7,727 nt of DNA, taken from assembly GCA_958419975.1 (NCBI GenBank), contig CATZIG010000090.1, positions 1-7,727 of the forward strand, in the 5' to 3' direction. Positions within the stretch are counted from its first letter, which is position 1. The number at the start of each line of letters is the position of its first letter. The translations under genes were made by a program, and so were the position numbers. The notes beneath the pieces are model-generated. The model was not told where the DNA came from and did no database searches. It was given only the letters and a program-made list of their open reading frames with translations. This document shows positions 6,962-7,727 of this stretch, one piece after another. This stretch comes from an uncultured Collinsella sp. (GTDB lineage: Bacteria > Actinomycetota > Coriobacteriia > Coriobacteriales > Coriobacteriaceae).

Positions 6962-7005
6962 CGCGTGCGCGGATGCGAGCGGTACTCAAGCGTGCCGCGG
7001 GCGGT
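6962..7005. repeat. 44-bp direct repeat, copy B (IS21-type end)
   Basis: This is the partner of 6104-6147, with four mismatches. Here the terminal units are better preserved. GCGGTACTCAAGCGT (6979-6993) is followed 22 bases later by GCGGTACCGAAGGGC (7001-7015), so the IS-end sequence appears to continue to about 7015. No istA follows it on the minus strand, so it is an orphan end of an element related to copy 1. Confidence 0.6.
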
Positions 7006-7015
7006 ACCGAAGGGC

Positions 7016-7259
7016 AATATTCACATTTTTGGATGATACTACCGAAGCGCGTTGCAGGTGGAACGGAGAAAGTCTATTACTCAAGAATAAACGACGCGCA
7101 ACCGATCGGATGAATCGAGATATTGCACACCTCTCGTTACGTCTCAACATTTCCATAGAGAACAGCAGAAATCTCAAAACTCGACAAGGCGCTCAGATCC
7201 GGCATCTCTATTGCCATGAGCAACAAATGATTATTTACCTTTGCATTATCAAGTAACGG
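7016..7259. other. Gap between IS remnant and phospholipase D-like gene
   Basis: No supported gene is present. A 75-codon plus-strand frame (7029-7256) and a 26-codon minus-strand frame (7217 down to 7137, beginning MAIEMPDLSALSSFEIS) are open. The second follows the phospholipase-like gene on the same strand and could be the stub of a downstream gene cut by rearrangement, but it lacks a good ribosome site. No terminator hairpin with a T-run was found. Confidence 0.3.
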
Positions 7260-7727
7260 TTAGGCCATATCCAACTTTCTCCCTTTACGGTAAAGGTGAA
7301 CAAATTCATCAGAGAATTTCTTTACGTAATCTCTATCGATGGCGGTCGCTAGCGTTTCATCATTATGTTCTGCTGTCTTTGTCCAGTTGTATGAGCCATG
7401 CATTACGTACTCAAAATCAATGATACAAAACTTATCGTGCATACGGTTCCATTCACGCCAACCAGAACGCGAGATGAGAACGGTATCAAAACCACTAAGC
7501 TGGCCATAGTAAGGACGATTGGCATCCTCGTCTGAGACAATCAATCTCACGGAAACGCCTTGCTGCCTTTTTGCTCTGAGCTCATTTATAAAGGCCCGAT
7601 TGGTCAGCCATGCCACTGCAGCCCAGATGGAATACCGCGCATCCCGGATACCTTGGATAATTTCTTCTTGAATATTGGTAAACACGACATCATGTTCCGT
7701 GTATTCAACATCTTCGGATTGAATAAT
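7260..7727 (-). CDS. Phospholipase D-like HKD-domain protein, 5' end beyond the window
   Basis: The frame is open from the right edge to a TAA at 7260-7262 and gives 155 residues. A GTG at 7685 could start a 141-residue protein. However, the 14 codons before it (including EYTEHDVVF) continue the usual family N-terminus without a stop and there is no clear ribosome site, so I treat the gene as partial. Counting from the GTG, the sequence shows NIQEEIIQGIRDARYSIWAA (4-23), the core strand GVSVRLIVSDEDAN (43-56) and one HKD motif, HDKFCIID (H83, K85, D90). GSYNWT follows at 97-102, then HNDE. This is the single-HKD Nuc/PLDc layout. Known members dimerise to form one active site and cut phosphodiester bonds in nucleic acids or lipids; the substrate here is unknown. 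No signal peptide is visible. It has no evident link to the glycan genes. Confidence 0.8.
   Translation of the reverse strand: MIQSEDVEYTEHDVVFTNIQEEIIQGIRDARYSIWAAVAWLTNRAFINELRAKRQQGVSVRLIVSDEDANRPYYGQLSGFDTVLISRSGWREWNRMHDKFCIIDFEYVMHGSYNWTKTAEHNDETLATAIDRDYVKKFSDEFVHLYRKGRKLDMA

Noticed and set aside
7029..7256. 75-codon plus-strand frame
   Set aside because: No Shine-Dalgarno site, domain or membrane pattern is seen; it is probably chance in the gap.

Overview
The window looks like an accessory surface-polysaccharide locus of a bacterium. It is interrupted at its right side by the remains of two IS21-family insertion sequences. The closest fit I can offer is an actinobacterium of the Coriobacteriia kind (gut genera such as Collinsella, Olsenella or Eggerthella). 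This rests only on general protein style, on moderate GC in the glycan genes next to very GC-rich transposase remnants, and on clear Shine-Dalgarno sites. It is an inference, not a match.

Layout. Positions 1-2321 hold two genes on the minus strand, read right to left. The first is a GtrB/Dpm1-type polyprenyl-phosphate sugar transferase (1321-2321), broken by a one-base deletion. The second begins one base after it: a multi-pass GT-C-type membrane glycosyltransferase with a GTG start at 1319 that runs off the left edge. The stretch 2322-3194 separates these from a gene on the plus strand. It holds a perfect TATAAT box, a 16-bp perfect palindrome, two small hairpins and at most one weakly supported small membrane protein (2819-3076). 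Positions 3195-5249 hold an intact DUF2142 polytopic membrane protein, also typical of cell-surface glycan loci.

From about 5250 to 6955 the composition jumps to high GC. This block contains two different istA (IS21 transposase) 5' fragments arranged head to head: one on the minus strand (about 5250-6038) and one on the plus strand (6312-6953). Between them lie IS21-style terminal repeats in both orientations. Both istA copies have lost the 3' part of the DDE domain and no istB is present, so neither fragment can supply its own transposition functions. A further copy of one IS end lies at 6962-7015. The last gene (7260-7727, minus strand) is the C-terminal part of a phospholipase D-like HKD protein whose start lies beyond the right edge.

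How the genes fit together. By family knowledge, a GtrB-type enzyme charges undecaprenyl phosphate with a sugar on the cytoplasmic face. After flipping, a GT-C membrane enzyme transfers that sugar to an outer-surface glycan. The two minus-strand genes fit this pair; no GtrA-type flippase is visible. The DUF2142 protein may serve the same envelope glycan, but its reaction is not known from sequence. If the frameshift is real, the donor-making step is probably lost or much reduced. I see no CRISPR array, rRNA or tRNA, and no clear new defence system. The most notable features are the frameshift and the structure of the IS21 remnants.
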